64,000 nt of DNA from Pseudomonas sp. MWU13-2105. Its GTDB lineage: Bacteria; Pseudomonadota; Gammaproteobacteria; Pseudomonadales; Pseudomonadaceae. Both the position numbers and the translations under genes were made by a program. Positions 18,383 to 27,518 of this stretch are shown in pieces. Under the pieces are notes generated by a model, which saw nothing but the letters and a program-made list of their open reading frames with translations, made no database searches and was not told the origin of the DNA. Position 1 is the first letter of the stretch; every line of letters begins with the position of its first letter. The stretch covers positions 124,001-188,000 of the forward strand of contig NZ_JALLIY010000008.1 of the NCBI RefSeq assembly GCF_023242315.1, in the 5' to 3' direction.

Positions 18383-19107
18383 CGCACGGCCTCCCGGGCG
18401 CCCGCGGCATAGCGGCGTTCCAGCCAGCGCAGGACGTAGTTCGAAGCACTGGTAATGAGCAGGTAGATCAAGGCGGCGAGTACCAGGAAGTAGAATAGTT
18501 GATAAGTGCTCTTGCCCGCGTCCTGGGCGGCCTTGACCAGGTCGGCCAGGCCGATGATCGAGACCAGCGCGGTGGCCTTGAGGATCACCATCCAGTTGTT
18601 GCCGATCCCCGGCAGGGCGAAGCGCATCATTTGCGGAAAGGTCACGAAGCGGAACCGCTGGGCCCGGGTAAGACCGTAGGCCGTGGCGGCTTCGAGCTGT
18701 CCGCGCGGCACGGCGAGAATCGCGCCGCGGAAGGTTTCGGTGAAATAGGCACCGTAGATAAAGCCCAGGGTGATGACCCCGGCGGCAAACGGGTCAATCT
18801 CGATGTAGTCCCAGTCCATGGCGTCGGTCAGGGTCGAGAGCCAGGTTTGCAGGCTGTAGAAAATCAGCAGCATCAGCACCAGGTCGGGAACCCCGCGAAT
18901 CAGCGTGGTGTAGAGCTGGGCCGGAATACGCAACAGGCTGATACTGGATAATTTGGCACTGGCCCCGATCAGGCCCAGTAGCACGCTGACCAGCAGCGAG
19001 AGGATGGATAACTTGACGGTCATCCAGGTGCCTTCCAGCAGGATCGGGCCAAAGCCCTTCAGGCTGAAGGCCGAAAGCCCCAGAGTTTGCAGGAGGTTGT
19101 CGAACAT
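18379..19107 (-). CDS. aotQ: arginine/ornithine ABC transporter permease AotQ
   Basis: Partner permease of the HisQ type, 242 residues. The EAA loop is QLEAATAYGLTRAQRFRFVTFP. The ATG at 19107 is preceded by an AGGAGG-like stretch in the spacer. It is separated from the binding-protein gene aotJ by a strong hairpin, which probably reduces permease expression relative to AotJ. Confidence 0.92.
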   Translation of the reverse strand: MFDNLLQTLGLSAFSLKGFGPILLEGTWMTVKLSILSLLVSVLLGLIGASAKLSSISLLRIPAQLYTTLIRGVPDLVLMLLIFYSLQTWLSTLTDAMDWDYIEIDPFAAGVITLGFIYGAYFTETFRGAILAVPRGQLEAATAYGLTRAQRFRFVTFPQMMRFALPGIGNNWMVILKATALVSIIGLADLVKAAQDAGKSTYQLFYFLVLAALIYLLITSASNYVLRWLERRYAAGAREAVR

Positions 19108-19131
19108 GAAAAATCAGACCTTTGGCAGTCG

Positions 19132-19159
19132 AAAAGGCGCCCCTCGGGCGAGGGGCGCC
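19132..19159 (-). terminator. attenuating hairpin after aotJ
   Basis: A perfect 11-bp stem, GGCGCCCCTCG with CGAGGGGCGCC, followed on the minus strand by four T. It lies seven bases beyond the aotJ stop and ahead of aotQ. Partial termination or 3' protection would give more binding protein than permease. Confidence 0.8.
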
Positions 19160-19165
19160 AAGGGA

Positions 19166-19945
19166 TCACTTCCCGCTGTACAGGTTCAGATCACCAAAGT
19201 GCTTCTTCTGGATTTCAGTGTACTTGCCGTCTTTGTGTAACGCTTCGATACCTTTATCCAACAGGGCTTTCAGGTCTTTGTTACCTTTTTTGATACCGAC
19301 GGCGGTTTTCGCCGGCAGCAGCGGATCGTTGATCGGCTTGCTCACTTCGTAGCCGGCGCCCGCTGGCGACTTCAGGAAGCCCAGTTCGGCTTGCAGCATA
19401 TCCTGCACCGAAGCGTCGAGGCGGCCGGAGGTCAGGTCAGCATAAACCTGGTCCTGGTTGGCGTAGGCCTTGGTGGTCACGCCAGCTTTATCCAGTACGG
19501 CCTTGGCGTAGGCTTCCTGGATGGTGCCTTGCTCGTAGCCCACGGTTTTGCCCTTGAGGGACTCAGGCGTGGAAAAGTTCGCACCCTTTTTGAACACCAG
19601 GGAAGTCGGGCCGGAGAACAGCTCGCTGGAGAAGTCGATGGCCTTCTGGCGGGCTTCGGTCACGGTCATCGACGAAATCACACCGTCGAACTTGTTGGCG
19701 TTGAGGCCTGGGATCATGCCGTCGAAGTCACTTTCAACCCATTTGCACTTGACCTTCAGCTCGGCGCAGATGGCGTTGCCCAGGTCAATGTCGAAGCCGA
19801 CCAGGCTGCCGTCCGCGGCCTTGGATTCGAATGGCGCGTAGGACGGATCGACGCCGAAGCGCAGTTCCTTGTATTCCTTGGCCATAGCGGAACCGGCGGC
19901 CATGCAGAGAGCCAGTGCAGAAAGGGTCAGCAATGCTTTTTTCAT
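19166..19945 (-). CDS. aotJ: arginine/ornithine periplasmic binding protein
   Basis: Periplasmic solute-binding protein, 259 residues. The signal peptide is MKKALLTLSALALCMAAGSAMA. The body has the LAO/HisJ pattern: RFGVDPSYAPFESKAADG, VGFDIDLGNAIC, DFDGMIPGLNANKFD and TVTEARQKAIDFS. It is the first gene of aotJQMOP, with an ATG at 19945 and its promoter in the 356-base gap upstream. Confidence 0.94.
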   Translation of the reverse strand: MKKALLTLSALALCMAAGSAMAKEYKELRFGVDPSYAPFESKAADGSLVGFDIDLGNAICAELKVKCKWVESDFDGMIPGLNANKFDGVISSMTVTEARQKAIDFSSELFSGPTSLVFKKGANFSTPESLKGKTVGYEQGTIQEAYAKAVLDKAGVTTKAYANQDQVYADLTSGRLDASVQDMLQAELGFLKSPAGAGYEVSKPINDPLLPAKTAVGIKKGNKDLKALLDKGIEALHKDGKYTEIQKKHFGDLNLYSGK

Positions 19946-20301
19946 TATTTATTCCCTAAAAACCAATATGAGCGCTTGTGGCGCACTGAGTACTGTTACT
20001 GGAACGCGTATGACCTGATAAAAGTTGCAATTTCCGAACCAGAGTCACGAACAAGCGTTTTAAAAAGCAGGAATATGGCTACGAGCCAGCTAATGATGCC
20101 CGAAAATGGGCGTAAAAAAATAAATGACCCGTATTGGTGCATTGGTGAGTGAGAAAAGGGGGCGGTTGCCCACTGATGGGGGTAACACCTGTCATTGTGG
20201 CCTGGGGCTCGGTCCTGGACTGCCATTGTCCTCGACGCCATCAACTGTAGGAGCGGCATTCAAATGCTTGTGCCTACAACACCGACACACCCGATCGACA
20301 A
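19946..20301. other. aotJ promoter region
   Basis: A 356-base, relatively AT-rich gap between aotJ and the chemoreceptor gene on the same strand. It must contain the aot promoter. I could not pick out a convincing ArgR box by eye, and I see no gene. Confidence 0.45.
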
Positions 20302-21927
20302 TCAGATCACGAATCTGGCGACCATTGAATTCAAATCCACCGCCAGGCGCGACAGTTCCTGACTGGCGACGCTGGTCTGGTTGGCACCGGCGACTGACTG
20401 GGAAGCCAGGTCGCGGATGTTCACCAGGTTGTGGTCCACTTCACGGGAGACCTGGGCCTGCTCTTCCGAGGCGCTGGCGATCACCAGGTTGCGCTCGTTG
20501 ATCAGGTTGATCGAGTGGGTGATCTGCTCCAGGGCCACGCCGGCGGCACGGGCCATCTCCAGGGTGCTCTGGGTCCGCTGGTTGCTCTGCTGCATCGATT
20601 GCACGGCCTGGCCGGTGCCATTCTGGATGCCGGCGACCATCTGCTCGATTTCCTTGGTCGACTGCTGGGTGCGATGGGCCAGCGCTCGCACTTCATCGGC
20701 CACCACCGCGAAACCGCGCCCGGCCTCGCCCGCCCGCGCGGCTTCGATGGCGGCGTTGAGGGCCAGCAGGTTGGTCTGTTCGGCAATCGCGCGGATCACG
20801 TCGAGCACCTGGCCAATGTCGCGGCCCTGGGTGGCCAACCCTTCGATCAGCACCGAGGTGCTTTGCACATCCTGGGTCATGACCAGGATCGCCTCCACCG
20901 TCTGGACGACACGGTCGCGTCCATCACGGGCCGCCTGATTGGACTGCTGCGAAGCTTCGGAGGTCGACACCGCGTTGCGCGCCACTTCTTCGACTGCGCT
21001 GGTCATTTCGTTGACCGCCGTGGCCGCCTGCTCGATCTCGTTGTTCTGCTGCTGCAGCCCGCGGGACGACTCCTCGGTCACCGCGCTGAGCTCTTCGGCC
21101 GCCGACGCCAGCTGGGTGGCCGAACCGGAGATCTGTTCGATGGTCTTGCGCAGGTTGCCTTGCATTGCCAACAACGCGCCGAGCAAACGGGCCGGCTCAT
21201 CCTTGCCTTCAACGGCAATGGCCTTGGTCAGGTTACCGCCGGCAATGGTTTCAGCCGCTTCGACAGCCTTGTTCAGCGGTACGACGATGCTGCGGGTCAA
21301 CAACCAGGCCAAGAGCACGGTCATCGCCGCCGCCAGAGCCGAGACCAGAAGAATGCCGAGGCTGGCGTTGCTATATTGCTCGCCAGCTTGGTTCGATGCG
21401 TCCGTGGCCCCCTTCATGTTGATTTCCACCAACAGCTTGAGCTGCTCCTCCATCGCATCCGAATTGGCCTTGAGCTGGTTTTTCATTAGGTTACCCAACT
21501 CCTCGACCTTGTTCTGGCGCGATAGCTCCAACGCCTGGTTCAGGCCTCCTATATAAGTATCGAGCGTCGCGGCGAACGCCTTGTACTTGGCCAGCGCATC
21601 CCCATCAGCCGTTAAGTCTGCGTAGGCTTTCTCGTCCTTGCGAACTTTGTCGATCAGACCAACGATGCGCGGATACTCGCTCTGCAGGGACTCGGGCTCA
21701 CGGTTGATCAGAATCCGATAGAACACAATACGCATACGCAGAATGTATTCGCCCACATTGTCCAGATATTTCACGCTGGGCAGTTGATTGGTATACATAT
21801 CAACGGACGCTTGACGAATCACCGTCATACGAGTTTGGGAAAAGCCCCCTAGCACAATTACCAGTAATGCAATGAATGCGAAACCGAGAAAGGCGCGAGG
21901 AGCGATTTTCATATTTCGTAGGGACAT
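20302..21927 (-). CDS. methyl-accepting chemotaxis protein with 4-helix-bundle-type sensor
   Basis: Transmembrane chemoreceptor of 541 residues. The start [11 protein letters not shown] (ATG 21927) is chosen over an upstream frame extension. TM1 spans ~12-32, a helical periplasmic sensor ~33-185 looks like the 4HB_MCP fold, and TM2 is ~188-208. A HAMP domain and a long cytoplasmic coiled coil follow, with the conserved hairpin tip [19 protein letters not shown]. No C-terminal CheR-tethering pentapeptide is present (it ends ARFVI). The ligand is unknown. Its position next to a carboxylate uptake block makes an organic acid a reasonable guess only. Confidence 0.93.
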   Translation of the reverse strand: MSLRNMKIAPRAFLGFAFIALLVIVLGGFSQTRMTVIRQASVDMYTNQLPSVKYLDNVGEYILRMRIVFYRILINREPESLQSEYPRIVGLIDKVRKDEKAYADLTADGDALAKYKAFAATLDTYIGGLNQALELSRQNKVEELGNLMKNQLKANSDAMEEQLKLLVEINMKGATDASNQAGEQYSNASLGILLVSALAAAMTVLLAWLLTRSIVVPLNKAVEAAETIAGGNLTKAIAVEGKDEPARLLGALLAMQGNLRKTIEQISGSATQLASAAEELSAVTEESSRGLQQQNNEIEQAATAVNEMTSAVEEVARNAVSTSEASQQSNQAARDGRDRVVQTVEAILVMTQDVQSTSVLIEGLATQGRDIGQVLDVIRAIAEQTNLLALNAAIEAARAGEAGRGFAVVADEVRALAHRTQQSTKEIEQMVAGIQNGTGQAVQSMQQSNQRTQSTLEMARAAGVALEQITHSINLINERNLVIASASEEQAQVSREVDHNLVNIRDLASQSVAGANQTSVASQELSRLAVDLNSMVARFVI

Positions 21928-22393
21928 GGACTGCTCTCTTATAGACGTGAGGATACCTGCCTCCATACCGGAGATACACCAGATAACAACAGGCGATACT
22001 GACAGTGCCGCCCCACGCCTTCCATCGACAACAGGCTTGGGCTGACTATCGGCAGGAGCTGTACATTTATTAGGAAAATTCTGAAAAAAACTTACTCACC
22101 TCACACGAACCGAACATTTAAACCCTGATGAAACAGATGTTCTTCGCCGACTCGAACTCACCGGAAAACGTAAGCAGACCCGGCGCGGGTGAGGCCATCT
22201 CGTTGCATTCCCTGCTGGAACTTATATAGGTCAGGTACCTGGCGAGGATGGCAATGGGAGGACAGGTAAAAGCATTGCGCATCAGCATTCGAGACGATAC
22301 CGATCAAGCGCTTTTTCTGGATACAAGACGACCGACAGCCTTGCGCGCCGCCTGTATTGGCGACGCGCAAGGCTGGACGATCAGGATGAAAAA
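21928..22393. other. gap between chemoreceptor and beta-propeller genes
   Basis: It holds the chemoreceptor promoter and, at its far end, a very stable hairpin. I see no supported gene; short open frames here lack ribosome sites. Confidence 0.5.
22336..22375 (-). terminator. 17-bp-stem hairpin after the beta-propeller gene
   Basis: CAGCCTTGCGCGCCGCC and GGCGACGCGCAAGGCTG pair with a single mismatch around a six-base loop, 18 bases past the stop at 22394. No T-run follows on the minus strand, so it may act as a 3' stabiliser or as part of a larger terminator. Confidence 0.65.
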
Positions 22394-23476
22394 TCAGTTA
22401 CCTGGTTCGAAGACGGCAACGCAACCATCACAACCACCGCCCTTCGCGCCGAGTGGCACGAAGACGTGGTTATTTTTCTCGCTGACAGCGACCGAGTGCG
22501 GGGTGCCTCCAGGCAGTTTTATGCGCTGGACGAGGGTGTTGGATTTCGCGTCGATGACGCCGAGTTCCGGGGCTCCCGGCATGTTGCGCGAAGCGCTGTA
22601 ATATTGATTGACTTTGGGATTGTAGGCGACCATGTCGGCTGCACCGAGACCAGGAATGACCTTGACTACCGAACCGTCGGTTTTCATGACCACGAGCACC
22701 GGCTTCAGGCCGCCGTCCTTGCTCCCGGCGTCGCAACCCAACAGCAGATTTGCGCCAGGTCCTTTCACCAGCCCATTGGGATGGCAGTCATCCACAGGCA
22801 TCAGTTTCTCGAGCTTGCCGCTGCTCGGGTCGATGACGGCGACTGCGCCCTTGGCCTTATCCTTCTTCAACTCGGGAACCGAAACATAGAACTTCTTCGT
22901 CACAGCATCGTAGATAGGCTGCTCGACTCCGTCCGTGGCATCCTCAAAAACAATCTTGGACACGACTTTATGCCCGGCCTCGGTCGAGAACAGTGTCAGG
23001 AACGGCGGCTCGTCAGCATTGTTGCCGACAATCACAACGTGGGCGTCCGGATCGTATGCCATCTCGTCAACCCGGGCCTTACCGCCGGTCGAAAGGGTAT
23101 CAGTGACTTTTTTCGTCTTGAGGTCGATGACCTTCACAGTACTGTCGCCGTCGCCAGCCCACAAATCGCCGCCAGCGACGACGACACCGTTCGGACCCGA
23201 TACAGAACTGCTCTTCAATTGCCCTACGAATCCTCCGGGCAGCCGGTCGACCATTTTGCCGCTGGTGACATCGAACACGTCTACAGACTTGTTGGATCTA
23301 TCGGCCAAATAGTAAAGATTGGTTGCCTGATCGACGTAGGTGATATCGAAGCCGTTGAGAGGTTCGCCTGGAATTTCCAATTTTCCGATCTGTTTCAGAT
23401 CAGCAGCACTCACTGAAGTGGCAATTAAGCTCAAGGCCCATATTGCAGTTGCACAACCCAACAATTTCCGCTGCAT
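22394..23476 (-). CDS. secreted YncE-like beta-propeller protein
   Basis: A predicted periplasmic protein of 360 residues. The ATG at 23476 (MQRKLLGCATAIWALSL) follows GGAG at a good distance and gives a signal peptide ending VSAADL. The body is a repeated pattern of ~40-residue blades (for example DQATNLYYLADRSNKSVDVFD and VWAGDGDSTVKVIDLKTKK-like units) typical of YncE/NHL-type propellers. Cysteines occur as DDCHP, LLGCDAG and a C-terminal GGGCDGCVAVF, suggesting disulfides or metal binding. The role is unknown. It lies between a chemoreceptor and a carboxylate transporter, all on the minus strand but with large gaps. Confidence 0.8.
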   Translation of the reverse strand: MQRKLLGCATAIWALSLIATSVSAADLKQIGKLEIPGEPLNGFDITYVDQATNLYYLADRSNKSVDVFDVTSGKMVDRLPGGFVGQLKSSSVSGPNGVVVAGGDLWAGDGDSTVKVIDLKTKKVTDTLSTGGKARVDEMAYDPDAHVVIVGNNADEPPFLTLFSTEAGHKVVSKIVFEDATDGVEQPIYDAVTKKFYVSVPELKKDKAKGAVAVIDPSSGKLEKLMPVDDCHPNGLVKGPGANLLLGCDAGSKDGGLKPVLVVMKTDGSVVKVIPGLGAADMVAYNPKVNQYYSASRNMPGAPELGVIDAKSNTLVQRIKLPGGTPHSVAVSEKNNHVFVPLGAKGGGCDGCVAVFEPGN

Positions 23477-24051
23477 ATCGTGTTTTCTCCAGAACTCTTT
23501 GGATGTTTTTTTTATTCGTTTCCAGTAAGCCGCCCCTAGCCAACCGAGACGTCTAACACTTTCTATCGCCTGGTTAATTTCGGTCAAATACATAAACGGT
23601 GTCAACATTAGATGTGCTTGCACGTGCAGATTGCGCGCCTTTAGGAAATATTATTACTTGCGGCCCTGCTATTACAACTGCATTGCAACAGCCGAATCAC
23701 CCCCCCCCGATCAAAACATGCCCTGTCAAATCAACGGCGAGCCTGATGGGATCATTAATCCGAAATAGCTTTTTTATAAGCGCTGACACTTTACCTCGCC
23801 CAAGCACACCATGCTGAAGTCTTCAGAAAAACGCACTCCACCCGCATATCCATAAGTGTTGTTGAAACTGGATATATTCCAGACCTGGAGGGGCTTTTGT
23901 CTGTCGTAAACAGATCGAAAAACTTGCGATGGCGGTTACAAAACCGAGGGAAAAGAGCAAGACGCTGGTAGAGCGTCGACGAAGCACAGTCCTGCACTTC
24001 GTCGCTTGCACTCCGTCAACCAGGCCGAGTGAAACCCGGCCCGGGGTTTTC
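23477..24051. other. AT-richer gap with poly(C) tract
   Basis: No supported gene in 575 bases. Visible are a run of nine C at 23700-23708 and, near 24033-24051, an AAACCCGG/CCGGGGTTT imperfect hairpin that could terminate the transporter gene ending at 24052. Composition is less GC-rich than core genes nearby. Confidence 0.5.
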
Positions 24052-25401
24052 TTATGTCAACTGAGAGATGGCGATCAACGCCAATGTCACCATGATACCG
24101 CCGCCGATGCGCGTGGCGATTTGCGCAAACGGCATCATCTGCATGCGGTTGGCGGCGGTCAAGATCGCCACGTCTCCGGTGCCGCCCTGGCCGCTATGGC
24201 AAGCGTTCACGATCGCGGTCTCGATCGGATACATTTTCATCCAGCGCCCGACCACAAAACCCGTCGCCATCAAGGTCACCACCGTTGCCACGATCGTGAT
24301 CAGGTTGGGCAAATTGAAAGCAGCGACCAGCTTGTCCCACGGTGTCATGACAGCGCCGATCGCGAACAGCAACGGATAAGTCACTGCCGTCGAAAAGAAC
24401 TTGTAGACGACGAACGAACCTTGCTGCAATTGCGGCGACACCGCGCGCGACAGCTTAAGCACAACCGCGACAAACAGCATGGCGACCGGTGCCGGAAATC
24501 CGAACAATTTGAAGGCCATCAAACCGACCATGTACAACGTGATGGCGGTGATGCCGGCCGCGGCGATATGGGAGATATCCATATGGCCCGGCAGGATTTC
24601 TTCGCTCGGCTCCATGTCATCGTGCTCGCCCGGCTGCAGACGGCCTTCGCCGGTCAGGTGCGGATTTTTCTTGCCATAGGCATTCAACAGTCCGGACAGC
24701 AGAATGGCCGTCAGACTGCCTAGCATTACCGGCGGCAGAACTTGCGCGAAAACATCACCCTGGGGCACATGCTGGATGGCGGCATAACCGATCGACAACG
24801 GGATCGCGCCTTCGCCAACGCCGCCTGCCATGATCGGAACGACCAGGTAGAAGAAGGTGTGGAAGGCACCCAAGCCCAACAAGGTGCCTACCAGGGTGCC
24901 GACGATGGCCGCCGCCACGGTGCCGGCAGCGAGCGGCACGAATATCTTCAGAAAACCCTTGATGAGCACCGTTCTATCCATGCTGAAGATACTGCCGACA
25001 ATGATCGACGCAATGAACAGATAAAGGAAATTGGACGATTTGGTAAATTCCGTCACATTCTTTAGAACCAGATCCGGCACCAGATGCTGGAAAGCCAGAA
25101 ACGAGGGAATGAACGTGGCGAAAATCGCGGCGGCGCCGATATTGCGGAAAAAGGGCAGGCGCTTGCCGAGCTCGGCGCAGCTATAGCCGCCTATCGCCAG
25201 AATGGCGATCGACACGGAAATGTCAGTCGGCACCTTGTCGGTGAGGGCGAATCCACCGAGCAACACCAGAAGCAGCAAGTACACCGGCAACGGTATGATA
25301 CCGATGCGAATCTCCATGATTTTCCACCAGCCGTACGGCCAGAATTTAGTGGATACTTCATCCTTGCCCATCAGCGGCTGCTCGGACGGACTCGCTTTCA
25401 T
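24052..25401 (-). CDS. 2-hydroxycarboxylate transporter family (citrate/malate:cation symporter)
   Basis: A secondary carrier of the 2HCT family (CitS, CitN, CimH, MaeN types), 449 residues, about eleven hydrophobic segments in the inner membrane. The two family-specific GG loops are visible: AGGVGEGAIPLSIGYAA near residue 195 and SGQGGTGDVAILTAA near residue 405. The ATG at 25401 (MKASPSEQPLMG) follows GGAG; an upstream ATG at 25431 lacks a good site. Substrate choice among citrate, malate and lactate cannot be read from sequence. The gene is divergent from an OprD-type porin across three tandem repeats. It resembles genes I associate with beta-proteobacteria more than typical Pseudomonas genes, so lateral transfer is possible. 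Confidence 0.9.
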   Translation of the reverse strand: MKASPSEQPLMGKDEVSTKFWPYGWWKIMEIRIGIIPLPVYLLLLVLLGGFALTDKVPTDISVSIAILAIGGYSCAELGKRLPFFRNIGAAAIFATFIPSFLAFQHLVPDLVLKNVTEFTKSSNFLYLFIASIIVGSIFSMDRTVLIKGFLKIFVPLAAGTVAAAIVGTLVGTLLGLGAFHTFFYLVVPIMAGGVGEGAIPLSIGYAAIQHVPQGDVFAQVLPPVMLGSLTAILLSGLLNAYGKKNPHLTGEGRLQPGEHDDMEPSEEILPGHMDISHIAAAGITAITLYMVGLMAFKLFGFPAPVAMLFVAVVLKLSRAVSPQLQQGSFVVYKFFSTAVTYPLLFAIGAVMTPWDKLVAAFNLPNLITIVATVVTLMATGFVVGRWMKMYPIETAIVNACHSGQGGTGDVAILTAANRMQMMPFAQIATRIGGGIMVTLALIAISQLT

Positions 25402-25521
25402 ATTTCTCTCCACTGCTTTTATTGTTTTCATTGTTTTGTCAGATCTTCACGCAGCCAAATATATTGACCTCTGCAGAAACCGCAGATTTTGGTCGTGCAC
25501 TCATGACTATATACCGCCAAC

Positions 25522-25538
25522 CTTTCTGACAGCTTTCA
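25522..25538. promoter_or_regulatory. direct-repeat motif CTTTCT-N5-CTTTCA, unit 1
   Basis: Half-sites at 25522-25527 and 25533-25538 are 11 bases apart, the spacing used by OmpR/PhoB-family regulators. It matches the motif between tctC and tctD. A binding site is inferred. Confidence 0.55.
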
Positions 25539-25615
25539 ATAAAGCTCCTTAATAATATTGACCCCTGCAGAAATCGCAGATTTTGGTCTCGCATCCATTA
25601 CTGTATACCACTAAC

Positions 25616-25632
25616 CTTTCTGGAACCTTTCA
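25616..25632. promoter_or_regulatory. direct-repeat motif CTTTCT-N5-CTTTCA, unit 2
   Basis: Half-sites at 25616-25621 and 25627-25632. The spacer differs from unit 1 (GGAAC instead of GACAG) while both half-sites are kept, which argues that the half-sites matter. Confidence 0.55.
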
Positions 25633-25706
25633 ATAAAGCCCCTTAACATTAACCTCTGCAGAAATCGCATATTTTGGTCTTGCGCCCATTACCTTAAACC
25701 ACCAAC

Positions 25707-25723
25707 CTTTCTGACAGCTTTCA
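25707..25723. promoter_or_regulatory. direct-repeat motif CTTTCT-N5-CTTTCA, unit 3
   Basis: Half-sites at 25707-25712 and 25718-25723, identical to unit 1 including the GACAG spacer. Confidence 0.55.
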
Positions 25724-26006
25724 ATAAAGCGCCTTGAACAAGCACTCCCCATATTATATGTTCGCGCCATTGTAAAACGGACCGGCGGTAGATTAGAAAC
25801 AGCAAGAAATTTGCAAGCAGATCTCAATTACCATAAACCTCAGCAATACACCGAAAACGAAGTTTACCCGACAAATACCGACCTGATATAACTTCGCGCC
25901 GACGCAAAAACAAAAAAGCTGACGCTCAAAAAAAGAAAGAGCCGCCCATACAAAAATACAAGTGGGACGGCAGTATTCTTCCTAAAAATAAACGGAGCAA
26001 ATGACG

Positions 26007-27350
26007 ATGCGCGTAATGAAGTGGAGCATGATCGCCCTGGCTGTTTCTGCAGTAGGTTCCCAATTGGCCATGGCTGAGCCGTTTGTAACCTCTCAGGCTG
26101 ATGCCCCGGGCTTTGTTGAAGGAGCCAAGGCTGGCGTGGTTCTGGAGAACTTCTACTTCAACCGGACCAGGCAGGATCAAAAAGTTGGAAAAAGTAATAA
26201 AGACTCAATCGACTGGACCCAAGGCATCCGGGGCAAATTCAGCTCCGGCTACACTCAAGGGACTGTCGGCGTCAAAGTTGAAGGCTTTGGTGATGCTGCT
26301 TACAAACTCTATGGTCTTGACAATGAGGGGGGCTCGCTCAACCTACCCCGCAATAGCACCAATACTGGAAACGACAACAGTTACGGCAAAGCCGGTGCCG
26401 ACATTGCCGTTCGCATCTCCAAAACCGAGCTGAAGTTCGGCGACTTCACCCCAAGCACGGCGCCAGTATTTGCCTTCGGCACACCCCGTCAGTTCCAACA
26501 GACTGCCCGTGGCTTCCAACTGCAAAGCAGCGAAATCAAAGACCTCAATCTGGACGCCGGTCACTTCTACGCCAGCAGCAGCGAGGACAACACCACACTG
26601 CAAGGCAACCTCTTTAGCCAATACGGCGGTACTCCGATCAGAAGCATTGATTACGTGGGTGGTAAGTACGGTATCAATGAGAACCTGAGCGTATCCCTCT
26701 ACGGTGCCAAGGCCCAAGACACGTGGAATCAGTACTACACCAACGCGAACTACACCCTTCCGCTGGCGACCGATCAGTCTCTGAACTTCGACTTCAACCT
26801 CTATCGCACCACCGACACCGGCGCGGCAAAAGCTGGCAAGATCTCCAACACCGCCTACTCGCTGGCAGCATCCTATGCGTTCCTGAAGGCACACACCTTT
26901 ACTCTGGCGTTCCAGAAGATCAACGGCAACGAGCCATTCGACTACATCGGTGCGGGTGACAAAAACCGCGGTACCGAGTCGATCTTCCTGAGCAACTCGA
27001 TTGAGTACTCCGACTTCAACGCCCCGGGTGAAAGATCCCTCCAGGCTCGTTATGACATCAAAATGGCCGAGTACGGCATCCCCGGCCTGAGCTTCATGGT
27101 TCGTTATGCCCATGGCGAAGGTATCGACGGTACCCATATGAACGCTGCATATGCGCTCAATAACGGCTATGGCTCAGACGGGCATCACTTCGAAACCAAC
27201 CTGGAAGCCAAGTACGTTGTACAGTCTGGTCCTCTGAAAAACCTGTCCATCCGTGCACGCCAGGCTTGGCACCGCGCCAATGCTGCCGAGAGCGAAGGCA
27301 ACGTCAACGACTTCCGCCTGATCACCGACTACCCAATCAACTTCCTGTAA
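26007..27350 (+). CDS. OprD-family outer membrane porin
   Basis: Substrate-specific outer-membrane channel, 447 residues, with a signal peptide (SMIALAVSAVGSQLAMA). It has OprD-family landmarks: GFVEGAKAGVVLENFYFNR near the N terminus, DWTQGIRGKFSSGYTQGTVG, and RYDIKMAEYGIPGLSFMVRYAHG in the C-terminal third. It ends DFRLITDYPINFL. GGAG is nine bases before the ATG at 26007 and only three before the ATG at 26001, so 26007 is chosen. Divergent from the 2-hydroxycarboxylate carrier; together they would form an outer plus inner membrane route. The substrate is inferred only from context. Confidence 0.9.
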   Translation: MRVMKWSMIALAVSAVGSQLAMAEPFVTSQADAPGFVEGAKAGVVLENFYFNRTRQDQKVGKSNKDSIDWTQGIRGKFSSGYTQGTVGVKVEGFGDAAYKLYGLDNEGGSLNLPRNSTNTGNDNSYGKAGADIAVRISKTELKFGDFTPSTAPVFAFGTPRQFQQTARGFQLQSSEIKDLNLDAGHFYASSSEDNTTLQGNLFSQYGGTPIRSIDYVGGKYGINENLSVSLYGAKAQDTWNQYYTNANYTLPLATDQSLNFDFNLYRTTDTGAAKAGKISNTAYSLAASYAFLKAHTFTLAFQKINGNEPFDYIGAGDKNRGTESIFLSNSIEYSDFNAPGERSLQARYDIKMAEYGIPGLSFMVRYAHGEGIDGTHMNAAYALNNGYGSDGHHFETNLEAKYVVQSGPLKNLSIRARQAWHRANAAESEGNVNDFRLITDYPINFL

Positions 27351-27394
27351 TCAACTGATTACCTGCTGAATGATGTGACACTCGGTTAAAGAAC

Positions 27395-27418
27395 GGCCCA
27401 TCCTGGTGATGGGCCTTT
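27395..27418 (+). terminator. intrinsic terminator of the porin gene
   Basis: GGCCCATC and GATGGGCC flank a short loop and are followed by TTTT, ~45 bases after the porin stop. Confidence 0.88.
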
Positions 27419-27518
27419 TGTATTGTGCGCCAGGCATGGTGTGTAATGCCGTGACTGGCGCTGTTCGGTTCACTGTGGTGGTGATTCGGACGATTATCTG
27501 TACGGCTACAAGGGAGCG

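Larger units (their letters stand above)
25466..25740. repeat. three tandem ~91-bp imperfect repeats
   Basis: Units start at 25466, 25560 and 25651 (94, 91 and 90 bases). Each opens ACCTCTGCAGAAA (or ACCCCTGCAGAAA), continues ATTTTGGTC and CCATTAC-like sequence, and closes with CTTTCT-N5-CTTTCAATAAAGC and CCTTAA. Divergence of roughly one base in eight between units suggests an old duplication kept by selection. They lie 65-340 bases upstream of the transporter start. Confidence 0.92.
25402..26006. promoter_or_regulatory. divergent control region of transporter and porin
   Basis: About 600 AT-rich bases containing the three tandem repeats next to the transporter side, and an A-rich stretch before the porin. 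No gene is supported. It should contain both divergent promoters; I could not assign -35/-10 boxes with confidence. Confidence 0.6.

Noticed and set aside
25466..25740. Tandem repeats as a CRISPR array
   Set aside because: Units of ~91 bases are imperfect along their whole length, there are no unique spacers and no cas genes nearby.
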